The position numbers and the translations under genes were made by a program. Shown one piece after another: positions 8,907 to 19,829 of a stretch of DNA of 64,000 bases (positions within the stretch are counted from its first letter, which is position 1; each line of letters opens with the position of its first letter). The notes under the pieces were generated by a model. The model made no database searches, was not told the origin of the DNA, and saw only the letters and a list, made by a program, of their open reading frames with translations. This DNA comes from Phycisphaerae bacterium (GTDB lineage Bacteria > Planctomycetota > Phycisphaerae > Sedimentisphaerales > Anaerobacaceae): assembly GCA_030601845.1 (NCBI GenBank), contig JAUWAY010000001.1, positions 62,001 to 126,000 of the forward strand, read 5' to 3'.

Positions 8907-10379
8907 TTAGTAGATAGACCCCGCTTCATCTTCCGCTCTGAGTCGTTCCACTGCCTCAAGAGTGAATTCGTAACGTAACTTCATTAAATCTTTAACAGGC
9001 CAGTAAATAATATCAGGTGAATGTATGCCAGGTTCGAAATATAGCTCCTGCCCTGTAACTACTTTGATTACACCGCCATCGTCCGAAAAATCTTTTCCAA
9101 GGCTGTAAAGTTTGAAGTTATCTTCCGTAAGCTTGTAGACTAACGGGCCACTACTGTAAGGATCGTTGGGAAGAGCTTGGAGATAACCTACTGAAACAAG
9201 CTTATCAAGCGATTCTGGAAATTGGCCGGTGTCAGCTTTATAGCGCAAAATTGCGAGAACGGCAATTAAAGCATCTGTTTGAGCTCTCGTCTTATGGTAA
9301 CTATGAAAAATGCTTTCCGTCGCTACATATATGTGTTTTGGAAAGTGGTTGCTTTCTTTAATGTTCTGTATTTCTTTCAAATAATCGCCGTTTTCATTTT
9401 TAATTTGCCAAGGTGTCTTGGTCATTATTGGTTCGGACATAGCAATTGCTTGTTCAATTTGCTCTACTATCTCATTTCTTGTTGGACCTTTAAGACAATA
9501 GTACAATTTTCGCTTTATGTCACCAAGAGTCATATATTCAAGGTCTACATTAAATGCTAATCGCCCAGTACCCTTGCCATTATCAATAAAAGTTCGTTGT
9601 AATCTGTCATAGAGAAAATATTTTTCTGCTTGTACGCTTGGAACATAAGTGTCATTATCAAGTTCCTGTTTTAAGCTATCCTGAAGAAATTTCAAAGCTT
9701 CACTTTTGATATTTGACCTATCAAGAATGACCATAGCACCGTGAACAGCATTCTGCTTAATACGAAGTCCAGTATGTTGTTCCCACAAACGCAGGTTTGA
9801 ATAGCATTCATGGCTACCAGCTTTATAGCAATCAAGAACATTTTCAAATGCCGGCTGAAATTGGCCTTTAATAGTCTTGAGTTTAGCATCCCAGATAAGT
9901 GTTTCAGCTAATTTCCGAAGGTGAGCTCTATCAAGAAACGTCATGCCGCCTACAGAGTTGTCTTTTTCAGACTTTCCCTTTATCCAATAATAGGGTTTAT
10001 CTAAAGCTTCTTTGAAGTATTCAAAGGCCAGTGTATTTGAAATGAGCCATTTTTCGAGTAGAGCCTGCTCAATATCATCAAAATCTATGGGCCAGTTTAT
10101 ATACATCCTCCCCAATCCATGAGGCATATCAACAAATGCATCAAAAGCCTTTTGATAATATGGAGCGGCGTTTTCATTCGGGTCATAATTTTGCGGGCGA
10201 GATGTTCTGTTATATTCAGCCACGTAATCGACTGTAATCTTGGGTTTGGCCGTTAGAAATAAAACTAATTTAAGAGCCAAAAGGGCCAGAATCAGCGCCG
10301 CGATAATCAAAACTATTTTCAATCGAGAAGGCTTCTTTGCCGGCTGCTGACTGCTTTGCTCGGCTTGGTCTTCGACCAT
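8907..10379 (-). CDS. Membrane-anchored protein with C-terminal pseudopilin/T2SS-G-like segment
   Basis: 490 aa; single N-terminal TM; YKADTGQFPESLDKLVSVGYLQALPNDPYSSGPLVYKLTEDNFKLYSLGKDFSDDGG. Confidence 0.65.
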   Translation of the reverse strand: MVEDQAEQSSQQPAKKPSRLKIVLIIAALILALLALKLVLFLTAKPKITVDYVAEYNRTSRPQNYDPNENAAPYYQKAFDAFVDMPHGLGRMYINWPIDFDDIEQALLEKWLISNTLAFEYFKEALDKPYYWIKGKSEKDNSVGGMTFLDRAHLRKLAETLIWDAKLKTIKGQFQPAFENVLDCYKAGSHECYSNLRLWEQHTGLRIKQNAVHGAMVILDRSNIKSEALKFLQDSLKQELDNDTYVPSVQAEKYFLYDRLQRTFIDNGKGTGRLAFNVDLEYMTLGDIKRKLYYCLKGPTRNEIVEQIEQAIAMSEPIMTKTPWQIKNENGDYLKEIQNIKESNHFPKHIYVATESIFHSYHKTRAQTDALIAVLAILRYKADTGQFPESLDKLVSVGYLQALPNDPYSSGPLVYKLTEDNFKLYSLGKDFSDDGGVIKVVTGQELYFEPGIHSPDIIYWPVKDLMKLRYEFTLEAVERLRAEDEAGSIY

Positions 10380-10401
10380 TTTTGTTTTTCCTTTTTGGCA
10401 G

Positions 10402-12141
10402 CTACAGCTTTAGCTTTTCTTTTAGTGAATTGACAAGGTCGATAGTTTTATCTGCTGCTTTTTCAATTGGGACCTTTTGGATTTTTGGTTCGGCCCGCAG
10501 TTTTATTTCGACATTTCCATCAGCGACGGACTTTCTGCCGACGGTAACCCTTACGGGTATTCCAATCAGGTCGGCATCTTTGAATTTGACTCCGCCACGC
10601 AAGAGGCGGTCGTCTAACAGTACGTCAACGCCGCTGTCGAGTAACCGCTGGTAGATACCTTCAGCTACTTTCGCTACTTCTTCATCATCCTGATTAACAC
10701 AAGTTACCAAAACCTCAAATGGGGCAATACTAATCGGCCAAATAATGCCGTTCTTGTCATTGCCAAGCTCAATGGCGGCGGCCAGGATTCGGTTGATGCC
10801 AACGCCGTAGCAGCCCATAAGGCAGGGCTTCTCGGCGCCGTTTTCATCGAGGAATTTAGCGCCGAGTTTTTCACTGTATTTTGTACCGAGTTTGAAGACC
10901 TGGCCGACTTCGATACCCTTTTTAAAGAGCAGCTTTTTGCCGTTGTACGTGTCACCTTCGAGGGCGAAGCGAATATCTGTAATGATTACGTTTTCACCTT
11001 CGAGCGGGAAGTCTCTGCCCGGGACGACATTTTTGATGTGGTAATCGGTTTTGTTGGCACCGGTAACACCTACCGCCATTGCCGCAACGGCGTGGTCGAT
11101 AATCATTTTTGAAACCTTATCGGCAATTCCTATCGGCCCGGCAAAACCGACCTTTGCACCGGTAACTTTTTCAATGGTTTGCTCATCGGACAGCTCGATG
11201 TGTTTGCCACCGACGGCCAATCTCAACTTTTCCTCATTGACATCGTGGTCACCACGAATAAGTACTGCTGTCACTTTGTCTTTAGTTGAGTAAATCAGCG
11301 TCTTTACCATCTGCTCTGGTTTTGTCTTTAGGAACTTGCAGACAGCTTCGATGGAGCCGATATTGGGGGTGTGGACGTCCTGCATTGGCGGGACTTCGGC
11401 GTTGGTTTTTTGTTCAGGCGGTGGGTCTACTGCTGCTCTTTCGAGGTTTGCGGCATAGGAGCCGTCTTCGGTATAGACGATTGTGTCCTCGCCGGTTTCA
11501 CAGGGCACGGTGAACTGGTGTGAGCCGGAGCCGCCCATTTCTCCGACCTCTGCCTCGACGATGACGTATGTCAGGCCGCAGCGAGTGAAGATTCGGCAGT
11601 ACGCATCGTACATAGCTTTGTAACTTTGGTCGAGCCCTTCGGGGCCGGCATCGAAGCTGTAGGCATCCTTCATTATGAATTCGCGGGAACGAATTGGGCC
11701 GAAACGCGGGCGGAACTCGTCGCGGAACTTGGCGCTGATTTGATAGAGGTTGACGGGAAGCTGTCTGTAGGAATTTATTTCGCCGGCAGCGAGGGAGGTG
11801 AACACTTCCTCGGCGGTAGGACCGAGGACGCTTTCTCTGCCGTGACGGTCGGTGAAGCGGAACAGGGTCTGGCCGTAGTCGGCACTTCGGCCGGTCCTGT
11901 CCCAGAGCTCAACCGGGTGCATAGCCGGGACAAGAATTTCCTGTGCTCCGGCTTTGTCCATCTGGTCGCGGACGATTGCTATGATTTTGAGCAGACTTCG
12001 CCAGCCGAGGGGCAGATAAATATATGTTCCGCTGGCGACTTTGCGTATTAGGCCAGCTCGAATCATCAATTTGTGGCTGGCGACCTCGGCGTCGGCGGGA
12101 ACTTCCTTGACTGTCGGTATTAGCATTCGGCTGTACCTCAT
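10402..12141 (-). CDS. proS: Prolyl-tRNA synthetase
   Basis: MRYSRMLIPTVKEVPADAEVASHKLMIRAGLIRKVASGTYIYLPLG...; start revised to 12141; longer ORF start is repeat sequence. Confidence 0.97.
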   Translation of the reverse strand: MRYSRMLIPTVKEVPADAEVASHKLMIRAGLIRKVASGTYIYLPLGWRSLLKIIAIVRDQMDKAGAQEILVPAMHPVELWDRTGRSADYGQTLFRFTDRHGRESVLGPTAEEVFTSLAAGEINSYRQLPVNLYQISAKFRDEFRPRFGPIRSREFIMKDAYSFDAGPEGLDQSYKAMYDAYCRIFTRCGLTYVIVEAEVGEMGGSGSHQFTVPCETGEDTIVYTEDGSYAANLERAAVDPPPEQKTNAEVPPMQDVHTPNIGSIEAVCKFLKTKPEQMVKTLIYSTKDKVTAVLIRGDHDVNEEKLRLAVGGKHIELSDEQTIEKVTGAKVGFAGPIGIADKVSKMIIDHAVAAMAVGVTGANKTDYHIKNVVPGRDFPLEGENVIITDIRFALEGDTYNGKKLLFKKGIEVGQVFKLGTKYSEKLGAKFLDENGAEKPCLMGCYGVGINRILAAAIELGNDKNGIIWPISIAPFEVLVTCVNQDDEEVAKVAEGIYQRLLDSGVDVLLDDRLLRGGVKFKDADLIGIPVRVTVGRKSVADGNVEIKLRAEPKIQKVPIEKAADKTIDLVNSLKEKLKL

Positions 12142-12178
12142 TGTTTCGTACCTCGTATTTCGTATGTCGTATTTCGTT
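12142..12178. repeat. Heptad array in proS leader
   Basis: gtacctc gtatttc gtatgtc gtatttc gttaaac. Confidence 0.85.
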
Positions 12179-12509
12179 AAACTGACTATGCAGAGGACCT
12201 TTATAGCCCAAAACGCAGGTGTTTGCAAGTTTAACCCTGATTACAACAAAAATGCCAGAAAGTCCCATAATTCATTTGACATTCGTGTCTCAATTCTATA
12301 TCCTATGAAGAAGTTTGTAACGCTGCTGGAATAAAAGGAGTGGCGAGAGAGCTTCTTCTGCTTAGCGTCAAGCTTACCCGCCATAAAATTTCTGGATTTT
12401 ACTGCGAAAAAACAGGAAAAAGCAATGTAACAACGGTCGCAAGTCATTGTTTTCTATGATTTCCTGTATAGAGTATCAGGTCATAGAACCGGAGAAAGGA
12501 GGACTAATT

Positions 12510-15500
12510 ATGAATCAGGTCATGAACAAATCGAAATTTCTAATCATTACGAGTGCCCTTGTTTTCGTCCTATGTATGCCGATGTATGCGTGGGCATTGG
12601 AAGAAGTTGCGTTAATGCCGACGCTCAACTGGCAGGGTTACAAGGGGCATCTGAACATCATTGACGTCAATGCCGGTATTATCACCCATAAAATTGATTT
12701 CAATGATTTTGACCATCCTATCCCGGATAGCGATGTTATAGTCACGCCGGACGGCACGACAGCATTAATGCCATCGTTTGATTATGTCGGTTTAACAGGT
12801 CATCTTAGAATAATCGATATCAACTCCGGGACGGTGAATCATAAAATTGATTTCGGCGATTTTGATCGCCCTATCGCAGGTGTCGATGTTGTCCTCACGC
12901 CGGATGGTATGACGGCGTTGATGCCAACGTTTGACTATGTCGGTTACACAGGTCATTTGAGAATAATCGACGTCAATTCCGGGGCGGTTACACACAAGAT
13001 TGATTTCAACGATCTTGACCATCCTGTCGGTGATGTCGATGTTGTAGTTACGCCGGATGGTATGACGGCGTTGATGCCGACATTCGACTATCTTGGTTAT
13101 ACCGGTCACCTTAGAATTATCGACATCAATTCCGGCGTCGTGAGACATAAAATCGATTTTGGCGATTTTGACCGACCGCTGCCCGGTTTGGATGTGGTTG
13201 TCACGCCTGACGGTATGACGGCATTGATGCCAACGTTTGACTACATCGGCTATACCGGTCATCTGAGGATTATCGACATTAACACCGGAGTTGTGAACCA
13301 TAAGATTGATTTCAACGATTTTGAACATCCGTGTGAAGATGTCGATGTTGTAGTTACCCCTGATGGAATGACAGCATTGATGCCAACGAGTGACTATACT
13401 ACTTACACCGGCCATTTGAGGATTATCGATATCCCTACGGGCGTTGTGAATCACAAAATCGATTTTTCCTTATATGACCATCCGATAGTGGCAGTAGATG
13501 TTGTAGTTACTCCCGACGGAACGACTGCGTTGATACCGACGTACGACGAAAGCGGCTTCAATGGTCACCTTAAGATTATTGATATCAATTCCGGCACCGT
13601 TACCAGCGAAGTTAATTTCCCCTTTTACGACCACCCAATCCGAGAAGTCGATGTTGTAGTTACGCCCGACAGTATGACGGCATTGATGCCGACATACGAC
13701 TATTCCGGTTACAACGGGCACCTGAAGATTATCGATATTGGTACCGGCACAGTGAATCATGAAATTGATTTTGCCATATATGACCATCCGATAACGGGTG
13801 TTGACGTTGTTATCACAGCAGATGGTTCGAGGGCGTTGATGCCGACATTTGACTTTACCTATTACAACGGCCATCTGAGGATTATCGACATTAATTCCGG
13901 GACAGTGACCGGCCAAATCGATTTCCCTATACTTGACCATCCGCACTACGATGTTGACGTGGTTTTGACAAGCGACCCGAATATCGTGTTGATGCCGACC
14001 AATGATTACTATTACAGCAGCAGTCACCTGAGGATAATCGATATCAACTCAGCCACTGTGAATCATAAAATTGATTTTAACAATTTTGAACATTTGGTTT
14101 GGGGTGTTGACGCAGTTGCCTGCTCCGAAGCAGGGCCGAGCTATCCGGTTTCGCTCGACGAGGATTTCTATGGCTGGCGAGAACCCATTGAAGAATGCAA
14201 TGAGCCCAACGAACCTAATGAACCACCTGACGACGGAGATGGCAACGGAGATGATGATGGAGGAGAGGAAGAAGATGACGAACATACATTACAGCCGGGT
14301 GAAAGTGTTGAAATTAAAGTGGCTAATTATTATGTACCTGAGCATAAGAAGCTGGTTATAATTTCGTTTACCGGCGCAGGTGCTGATGAAAATATAAGTG
14401 TAACAGATGCCTGGGGAGTCGATGACAGTGGCAATGAGGTAGATACGGCTCAAGTGGCAGAAGGGCGAGACCCGGAATTGGGGACGGTAGTATATACGTT
14501 TACTTTCGACCCTCAGCCGGCCTTTGAAGTGTTTGAAGTTACAAATACCGGCGACGCCGCTTGTTCTTTTGAGGTTCAGGTCATATCGGTCTGCTTTAAT
14601 GTAAATGACTTCGACGCTGCTGTTGAACTCGGCGAGCCGAACACAATGGTAGTTGATAATATGTTCTTCTACTATGAGGGGAGCAGGGCTACTGTGGAAA
14701 TAGACCAGATCGCGATTATGCACGAGTATAAGAGTGCAGATAGCTGTTCTCCGCCGGTATTTATTCCGCCGGAGCCAAACGACCCCTGCCTGCCGAGCAG
14801 CCGGTACATTCCAAATTCACCGACCGGGAGCTGGAATATAGAATACATCGAGGAGCATCCGAGCGTTAGAGACCCTCTGGGAAAGATTATTGAAATCCCG
14901 CAGGGTGGGTGGCTGATAAGCTGCAAACGCTACGAACGCGGTATCTGGGAGACAGAAACATTCAGTCTTTCGATGACAACAACGGAGATGGCAGGCGGCA
15001 AATATATACTGCTTGTGCATGACCGACTCAGAGATGAATGGTTCGATTTCTCGTTCATAGCAGATGGTGATTATCAGCTTACAGATAATTTTGAGGCGTA
15101 TGCGAGCGGTTCGGAGTTGAGAAGTACTTGGAATGAGTTAGGCAACGCGCAAGTAGGTCTTTCGAGGAATACAGAGCATGTTCTCGGAGGTGAGCAGTCG
15201 ATGCGTTACAACTATGACAATAGCCTGCCGCCTTATTATTCTGAGGTCAAAGCCGACACTTATGATTTGCAAATCGGCTCGGACTGGACCGTAGAAGGTG
15301 TTGTAGAATTGACACTATTTGTTCAGGGCAAGGGCGACAACGACGTTGGTGAGAGGATGTATGTTACCGTTAAAGATAAGGACTATAATAGCAAGACAGT
15401 AAGGTACGACGGTGACCCGAATGTTTTGAGCGACGCAAACTGGTTCGAGTGGAACATTCCTCTAATGGAATTCAGTGATAGTAGCGTTGACCTGGAGAAT

Positions 15501-16088
15501 GTACAAAGCATTGCTATCGGTTTTGGAGATGGCAACTATCCGGCGGGCAGTGGTTCCGGGCAGGTATGGTTTGACAATATCAGGCGGACCTTGCCCGAGC
15601 GCTGCAAAGCAGATTTCGATTGCAGCGGGACTGTGAATCTCAGTGATTTAGGCGTCTTTGGCTTGCTCTGGTTGGCACGTATCGGTGATGACCAATGGGA
15701 AGATGCTCTGAGTGAGGCAATAGTTGATACATATCCGCAACCGTACGGTGATGGGATAATAAACTTCAGGGACTTTTCTGTTCTTGCCGAAGAGTGGCTT
15801 GAGGAATGTGAATACAAGAAGCCCCACGAGCCCGAATGCCCCTGCGACCAGCACAACTTCGACTTAACCAGTGACGGCAAGGTGGGGCTTGGCGACCTTA
15901 ACCTTCTCATACTCTGCGTAGCTACGAACCCCGACGAATGCCCGCCCGGGACCGACTATAACTGCGATGAAAAGACAGACCAATCGGACATAGATTTTTT
16001 CATGGGCATCATAACGAATTGTTTCGGGCCACCGTTTTATGAAGGTACGCCTGAGCAGGCCATAGAGTGCTGCGAGCAGCTTCAGTAG
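12510..16088 (+). CDS. Large secreted dockerin protein with ten tandem 51-aa repeats
   Basis: ggagaaaggagg RBS before ATG 12510; signal peptide; ten ALMPTFDY..GHLRIIDINSG.V.HKIDF...P..DVVVTPDGMT repeats; acidic linker; sugar-binding-like domain; two EF-hand/dockerin-like segments (DFDCSGTVNLSDLGVFGLLW; DLTSDGKVGLGDLNLLI). Confidence 0.85.
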   Translation: MNQVMNKSKFLIITSALVFVLCMPMYAWALEEVALMPTLNWQGYKGHLNIIDVNAGIITHKIDFNDFDHPIPDSDVIVTPDGTTALMPSFDYVGLTGHLRIIDINSGTVNHKIDFGDFDRPIAGVDVVLTPDGMTALMPTFDYVGYTGHLRIIDVNSGAVTHKIDFNDLDHPVGDVDVVVTPDGMTALMPTFDYLGYTGHLRIIDINSGVVRHKIDFGDFDRPLPGLDVVVTPDGMTALMPTFDYIGYTGHLRIIDINTGVVNHKIDFNDFEHPCEDVDVVVTPDGMTALMPTSDYTTYTGHLRIIDIPTGVVNHKIDFSLYDHPIVAVDVVVTPDGTTALIPTYDESGFNGHLKIIDINSGTVTSEVNFPFYDHPIREVDVVVTPDSMTALMPTYDYSGYNGHLKIIDIGTGTVNHEIDFAIYDHPITGVDVVITADGSRALMPTFDFTYYNGHLRIIDINSGTVTGQIDFPILDHPHYDVDVVLTSDPNIVLMPTNDYYYSSSHLRIIDINSATVNHKIDFNNFEHLVWGVDAVACSEAGPSYPVSLDEDFYGWREPIEECNEPNEPNEPPDDGDGNGDDDGGEEEDDEHTLQPGESVEIKVANYYVPEHKKLVIISFTGAGADENISVTDAWGVDDSGNEVDTAQVAEGRDPELGTVVYTFTFDPQPAFEVFEVTNTGDAACSFEVQVISVCFNVNDFDAAVELGEPNTMVVDNMFFYYEGSRATVEIDQIAIMHEYKSADSCSPPVFIPPEPNDPCLPSSRYIPNSPTGSWNIEYIEEHPSVRDPLGKIIEIPQGGWLISCKRYERGIWETETFSLSMTTTEMAGGKYILLVHDRLRDEWFDFSFIADGDYQLTDNFEAYASGSELRSTWNELGNAQVGLSRNTEHVLGGEQSMRYNYDNSLPPYYSEVKADTYDLQIGSDWTVEGVVELTLFVQGKGDNDVGERMYVTVKDKDYNSKTVRYDGDPNVLSDANWFEWNIPLMEFSDSSVDLENVQSIAIGFGDGNYPAGSGSGQVWFDNIRRTLPERCKADFDCSGTVNLSDLGVFGLLWLARIGDDQWEDALSEAIVDTYPQPYGDGIINFRDFSVLAEEWLEECEYKKPHEPECPCDQHNFDLTSDGKVGLGDLNLLILCVATNPDECPPGTDYNCDEKTDQSDIDFFMGIITNCFGPPFYEGTPEQAIECCEQLQ
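12609..14130 (+). repeat. 153-bp coding tandem repeat, ten units
   Basis: Ten consecutive units of about 51 codons visible in the translation. Confidence 0.9.
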
Positions 16089-16152
16089 AACTCAGTTACT
16101 CTGCCTGCTCCGACACGGATGAGGCTACTAAAGCTGGTTTGCTCTGATTTTC

Positions 16153-16197
16153 GGGGCCTGTGCTGATTTGTTTCGGTACAGGCCCTGGCTTTTTTTA
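16153..16197 (+). terminator. Rho-independent terminator
   Basis: gggcctgt...acaggccc stem followed by tggcttttttt. Confidence 0.8.
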
Positions 16198-16266
16198 TTG
16201 ATAATCGATAGATTATAATTGATAATTGTTTATTCGTTTAGAAATTATCAATTAACGGAGAAAAAT

Positions 16267-17229
16267 ATGGCACATAAATTTATCAATGAAATCGCCCCTG
16301 GCGAGACAATCGACGATATTTATATGGTAAGAGAGCCAATTTTGCGAAGCACCTCGCGGGGCGATTTATATATCGCGATGTACATTTGCGACCGCAGCGG
16401 ACAGTTGAACGGGCGGATGTGGCAGGCGACTGAAACGATTTACAACTCGCTGCCGAAACCCGGCTTTGTCCACATACAGGGAAGAAGCGAGCTTTACCAA
16501 AATAACCTGCAAGTCATTGTAAATAACGTCAGCGTTGTTGATGCAAAGGGCGTTTGCCTTGAGGATTTTATGGCGCGGACGGACAAGGACACCGAGCAGA
16601 TGTTCAAGGAGGTAAAAAGTATCGTAGGCCGGATAAAACATCCGCAGTTAAAGGCGCTGGTCGGAGAATTCCTGGCCGATACTAAGCTGATGGAGAAATT
16701 CTGCAATGCACCGGCTGCAACGAAACTGCATCATAATTACCTCGGCGGGCTGTTAGAGCATACCCATAATATGCTGCGGGTGGCTGTTGCGATACTGCCG
16801 TTGTACCCGAATGTGCAGACGAATTTGGTTCTGGCGGGAATCTTTCTTCACGATATCGGCAAAACCGAGGAGCTTGCGTACGATATGGGCTTTTCATATA
16901 CCGATTCAGGCCAGCTAATCGGTCATATTGTAAAAACTCTGCTTATGCTAAATCAAAAAGCAGATGCGCTGGCGGCTAAGGGGACATCAATTGATGAATC
17001 GATTTTAGACGCCCTTGGTCATATTATCTTATCGCACCACGGTCAATATGAGTTTGGCTCGCCGAAGCTGCCGGCAACGGCTGAGGCCTTTATGGTCTAT
17101 TATATTGACGATCTGGACGCCAAGGTAAGCCAGGTGACGTCGGCGATTGAGAATGAGCCGGGCGATTCAAACTGGACCGGTTGGAAAAACGCCCTGCAAA
17201 CCCGGCTTTACAGAAAGCGCATCGAATAG
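16267..17229 (+). CDS. HD-domain 3'-5' exoribonuclease YhaM-like (OB + HD)
   Basis: MAHKFINEIAPGETIDDIYMVREPILRSTSRGDLYIAMYICDRSGQLNGRMW; KLHHNYLGGLLEHTHNMLRVA; HDIGKTEEL. Confidence 0.85.
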   Translation: MAHKFINEIAPGETIDDIYMVREPILRSTSRGDLYIAMYICDRSGQLNGRMWQATETIYNSLPKPGFVHIQGRSELYQNNLQVIVNNVSVVDAKGVCLEDFMARTDKDTEQMFKEVKSIVGRIKHPQLKALVGEFLADTKLMEKFCNAPAATKLHHNYLGGLLEHTHNMLRVAVAILPLYPNVQTNLVLAGIFLHDIGKTEELAYDMGFSYTDSGQLIGHIVKTLLMLNQKADALAAKGTSIDESILDALGHIILSHHGQYEFGSPKLPATAEAFMVYYIDDLDAKVSQVTSAIENEPGDSNWTGWKNALQTRLYRKRIE

Positions 17230-17282
17230 AACGGGTGTTTATAGAATTTATTCCTGATAATCGGTAATTAGGAGACCGCATT

Positions 17283-18362
17283 ATGTTTAGAAGAAGCGAA
17301 AAGTATATTTTCCTGATCTTCGTCATATGTTCAGCAAACCTGTTAGCAATGGGTACTGTTGCAGATCCATTACAAACGGCGGCTGTTAATGATGACATAG
17401 CCGAGTCAAAAAGTCTTGTCAAAGAAAATGTAGAGATAAATGCTAAGGAGTTTGGCATAACTCATCTGTTTAGTGCTGCATTACAAGGCCACAAGCAGAT
17501 AGGGGAACTGTCCATTGAGCGCTACGCGTGGGGTGAAAAGCTGGATGGATTAAGGATTGGCATCTCGCAGGTTAGACGACCTCAATATGATAAACGTGAG
17601 AAACCCCAGTTCCATGTTGCTCTGCAAAATGTAGGCACAAAAGACCTCGTGCTGAATCTTGGAATCATGCTGGCAAATGGGAAAGAGCAATACTCAACAG
17701 CAGTCAAACTCATCTTTAGAGATTCCAATGGTAAGACCTACGAATTTCATAACAACATGGGACGCCATGGCGGGATAGCTGGACGAGTGGACCCTTTTGT
17801 TGTTCCTCTTGCAGTTGGATGCACTTACGTTCTGAGGGTTGATTTCGATAATTATTGGTACACCTCAAGAGGAGCGCCTCAATCTCTACCAAAGGGAGAG
17901 TATCGTGCAGTAGCCGTCTTTGAGGGTAAGGCTGCAAACTTTATCAATTTAGACATGAAGGGTATACGCCTTATGTCATATTGGACAGGAACGATTAAAT
18001 CTAAAGAACTCCTATTCACGAATCCGGGCAGAGGTACTGTTTTTCAAAAGCCCAAGTCCGTGGTCTCTGAGAAATCCCAGAGGCAACAGCTCTTGCAGGA
18101 TCACACCGAATGGATAAGTCAGTCCCTTAGGCGTATTCAATCTATTAAACCAGGAGCTACGCGAGCTGAACTTCTTGAAGTGTGCACGACCGAAGGTGGT
18201 ATATCCACGAGGTCGTCGAAAACGTATGTTTATAGAGAGTGTCCATACATCAAGATAGACGTTGAATTCAAACCGATAGATGACGGCAAGTGGGACGAGA
18301 AGCCTGAGGATGTAATCACAAAGATTTCAAAACCATACTTAGAATGGTCGATTATCAATTAA
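17283..18362 (+). CDS. Hypothetical secreted protein
   Basis: 359 aa with N-terminal signal peptide, RBS ggaga. Confidence 0.6.
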   Translation: MFRRSEKYIFLIFVICSANLLAMGTVADPLQTAAVNDDIAESKSLVKENVEINAKEFGITHLFSAALQGHKQIGELSIERYAWGEKLDGLRIGISQVRRPQYDKREKPQFHVALQNVGTKDLVLNLGIMLANGKEQYSTAVKLIFRDSNGKTYEFHNNMGRHGGIAGRVDPFVVPLAVGCTYVLRVDFDNYWYTSRGAPQSLPKGEYRAVAVFEGKAANFINLDMKGIRLMSYWTGTIKSKELLFTNPGRGTVFQKPKSVVSEKSQRQQLLQDHTEWISQSLRRIQSIKPGATRAELLEVCTTEGGISTRSSKTYVYRECPYIKIDVEFKPIDDGKWDEKPEDVITKISKPYLEWSIIN

Positions 18363-18444
18363 AACCCACATAATCACGTGATGTGGTGTGATGAGCCCTC
18401 ACAAATAGTTATTCATGCCAGGGAAAAGGCATAGCAGGGCATTG

Positions 18445-18497
18445 AAACCAGCCCGGCCGGGCTACCCCCCCCGGGAATTGGCCCGGCCGGGGTTTTT
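18445..18497 (+). terminator. GC-rich inverted repeat terminator
   Basis: agcccggccgggct ... gcccggccgggg followed by tttttt. Confidence 0.7.
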
Positions 18498-18662
18498 TAT
18501 GACTTTACTGTTGCGTCGGTAATTTTCGCTGTACCTGTGAAAAATATCGATTATTAGAAACGATTTGGCCATATTTTTATCGGAAGTGTGACAGCTGTAT
18601 GTCACAGGTTGGGGAAAAAATCTGCAAACCAGGTAGGAATGTTGCGGTTCTCGTATATCTGG

Positions 18663-18690
18663 TTTAACGAACAACGAGCGACGAAATACG
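18663..18690. repeat. Short heptad array
   Basis: ttaacga acaacga gcgacga aatacgg. Confidence 0.65.
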
Positions 18691-18693
18691 GGA

Positions 18694-19521
18694 TTACATT
18701 TGGCGTGTAGAGTCTCGTTTGAGGACGATTCCGCGAAATCGCCAGATTTTCTCGAACTGTTTGTGAGACATATCCTGTTTGCCATAGACAGGGTCGGCGA
18801 TGATGACCATCCGGTCTGAGACTTCGAGGACAGCGACACAATGGTCCAGCAAAAATGCCTCCCTTACAACAGCGAGGGTGATGCCGGAGTCCTTTAGCTG
18901 AGCAATCGAATCGAAGTATCGGTACTGACATTCCAGGCCTTCATCGGCGTAGTGTTCTTGAAGGGCAGTGTACAGACACCAGGGAAGCGTGCCCGTGAGG
19001 GGACTTGTGTGGGCAAGCACGGCAATTTGTCCCTCGTGGGCGGAAAGGCCTAACTTTCTAAGGGCTGTTACCGCCGCAGCGGGGCCGCAGGTATAACTTC
19101 TGCTCTGGATGCAAATGCCGTTCGAATCGAGCTGTGTCTGAAGATTTGCCAAATCATCTTTAAGTAAAGCCGGAACAAGAAAAGGTGAAATGGAAAAACA
19201 AGCTACAAACACGGCCATCAAGATGCAAGTTACTAACTTATCACACTTGCGAGGCAGACGTGACAGTGGTGTGGTCAGGCCCATAGTAATGGCAAGGGAC
19301 AAAATGACAAATTTGATCCGCCCGGCTGCGAGCCAGGAGAATGGCGGCAAAAAGCCCAGGGTACCGTTGCATCTTGCTATTACCAAGACCGCAATAAGCA
19401 CAAAAGGCAACAAATAGCCGTATAGCCAATAAGATTTTTCAAGGCGTGAGAACATCCTGCCCAGGATGACTCCCAAAATGGCTACTAAGGTAACACCTAT
19501 GGTTTCGAGCCAAAGATCCAT
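18694..19521 (-). CDS. Membrane protein with C39-like cysteine peptidase domain
   Basis: SRSYTCGPAAAVTALRKLGLSAHEGQIAVLAHTSPLTGTLPWCLYTAL...LDHCVAVLEVSDRMVIIADPVYG; N-terminal TM helices. Confidence 0.75.
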   Translation of the reverse strand: MDLWLETIGVTLVAILGVILGRMFSRLEKSYWLYGYLLPFVLIAVLVIARCNGTLGFLPPFSWLAAGRIKFVILSLAITMGLTTPLSRLPRKCDKLVTCILMAVFVACFSISPFLVPALLKDDLANLQTQLDSNGICIQSRSYTCGPAAAVTALRKLGLSAHEGQIAVLAHTSPLTGTLPWCLYTALQEHYADEGLECQYRYFDSIAQLKDSGITLAVVREAFLLDHCVAVLEVSDRMVIIADPVYGKQDMSHKQFEKIWRFRGIVLKRDSTRQM

Positions 19522-19829
19522 CTTTTTCTCCCGAACAGAAATCCGTTTCAGGGAACCCGGCCTAAAGGTGCCGAATACGGCTACCACCGCTCCACCACTT
19601 TAAGCCCGATAATATAAAACATTAGGACTCAAAATCAAGAAGATTATCTGAAAATGTGCCAAATTGTGTAAAAACTTTACTGGTTTGGCTGCAAGTGATG
19701 TATATTAAATGAATTACATCTCTGTGGTAACGTGAATATCAGGCGGAAGCAAAGCGGTCCTGGATATGAAAAAGTCAGGGCTGGTGAAAAGAGTAAGATT
19801 AAGACAAAAGTCAGGATGAGGCAGCTTTT

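Noticed and set aside
12792-14027. Antisense ORFs (220 aa and 185 aa) opposite the 51-aa repeats
   Set aside because: They arise from the repetitive sense coding sequence; low-complexity, no recognisable domain or RBS, and the sense protein is convincing.
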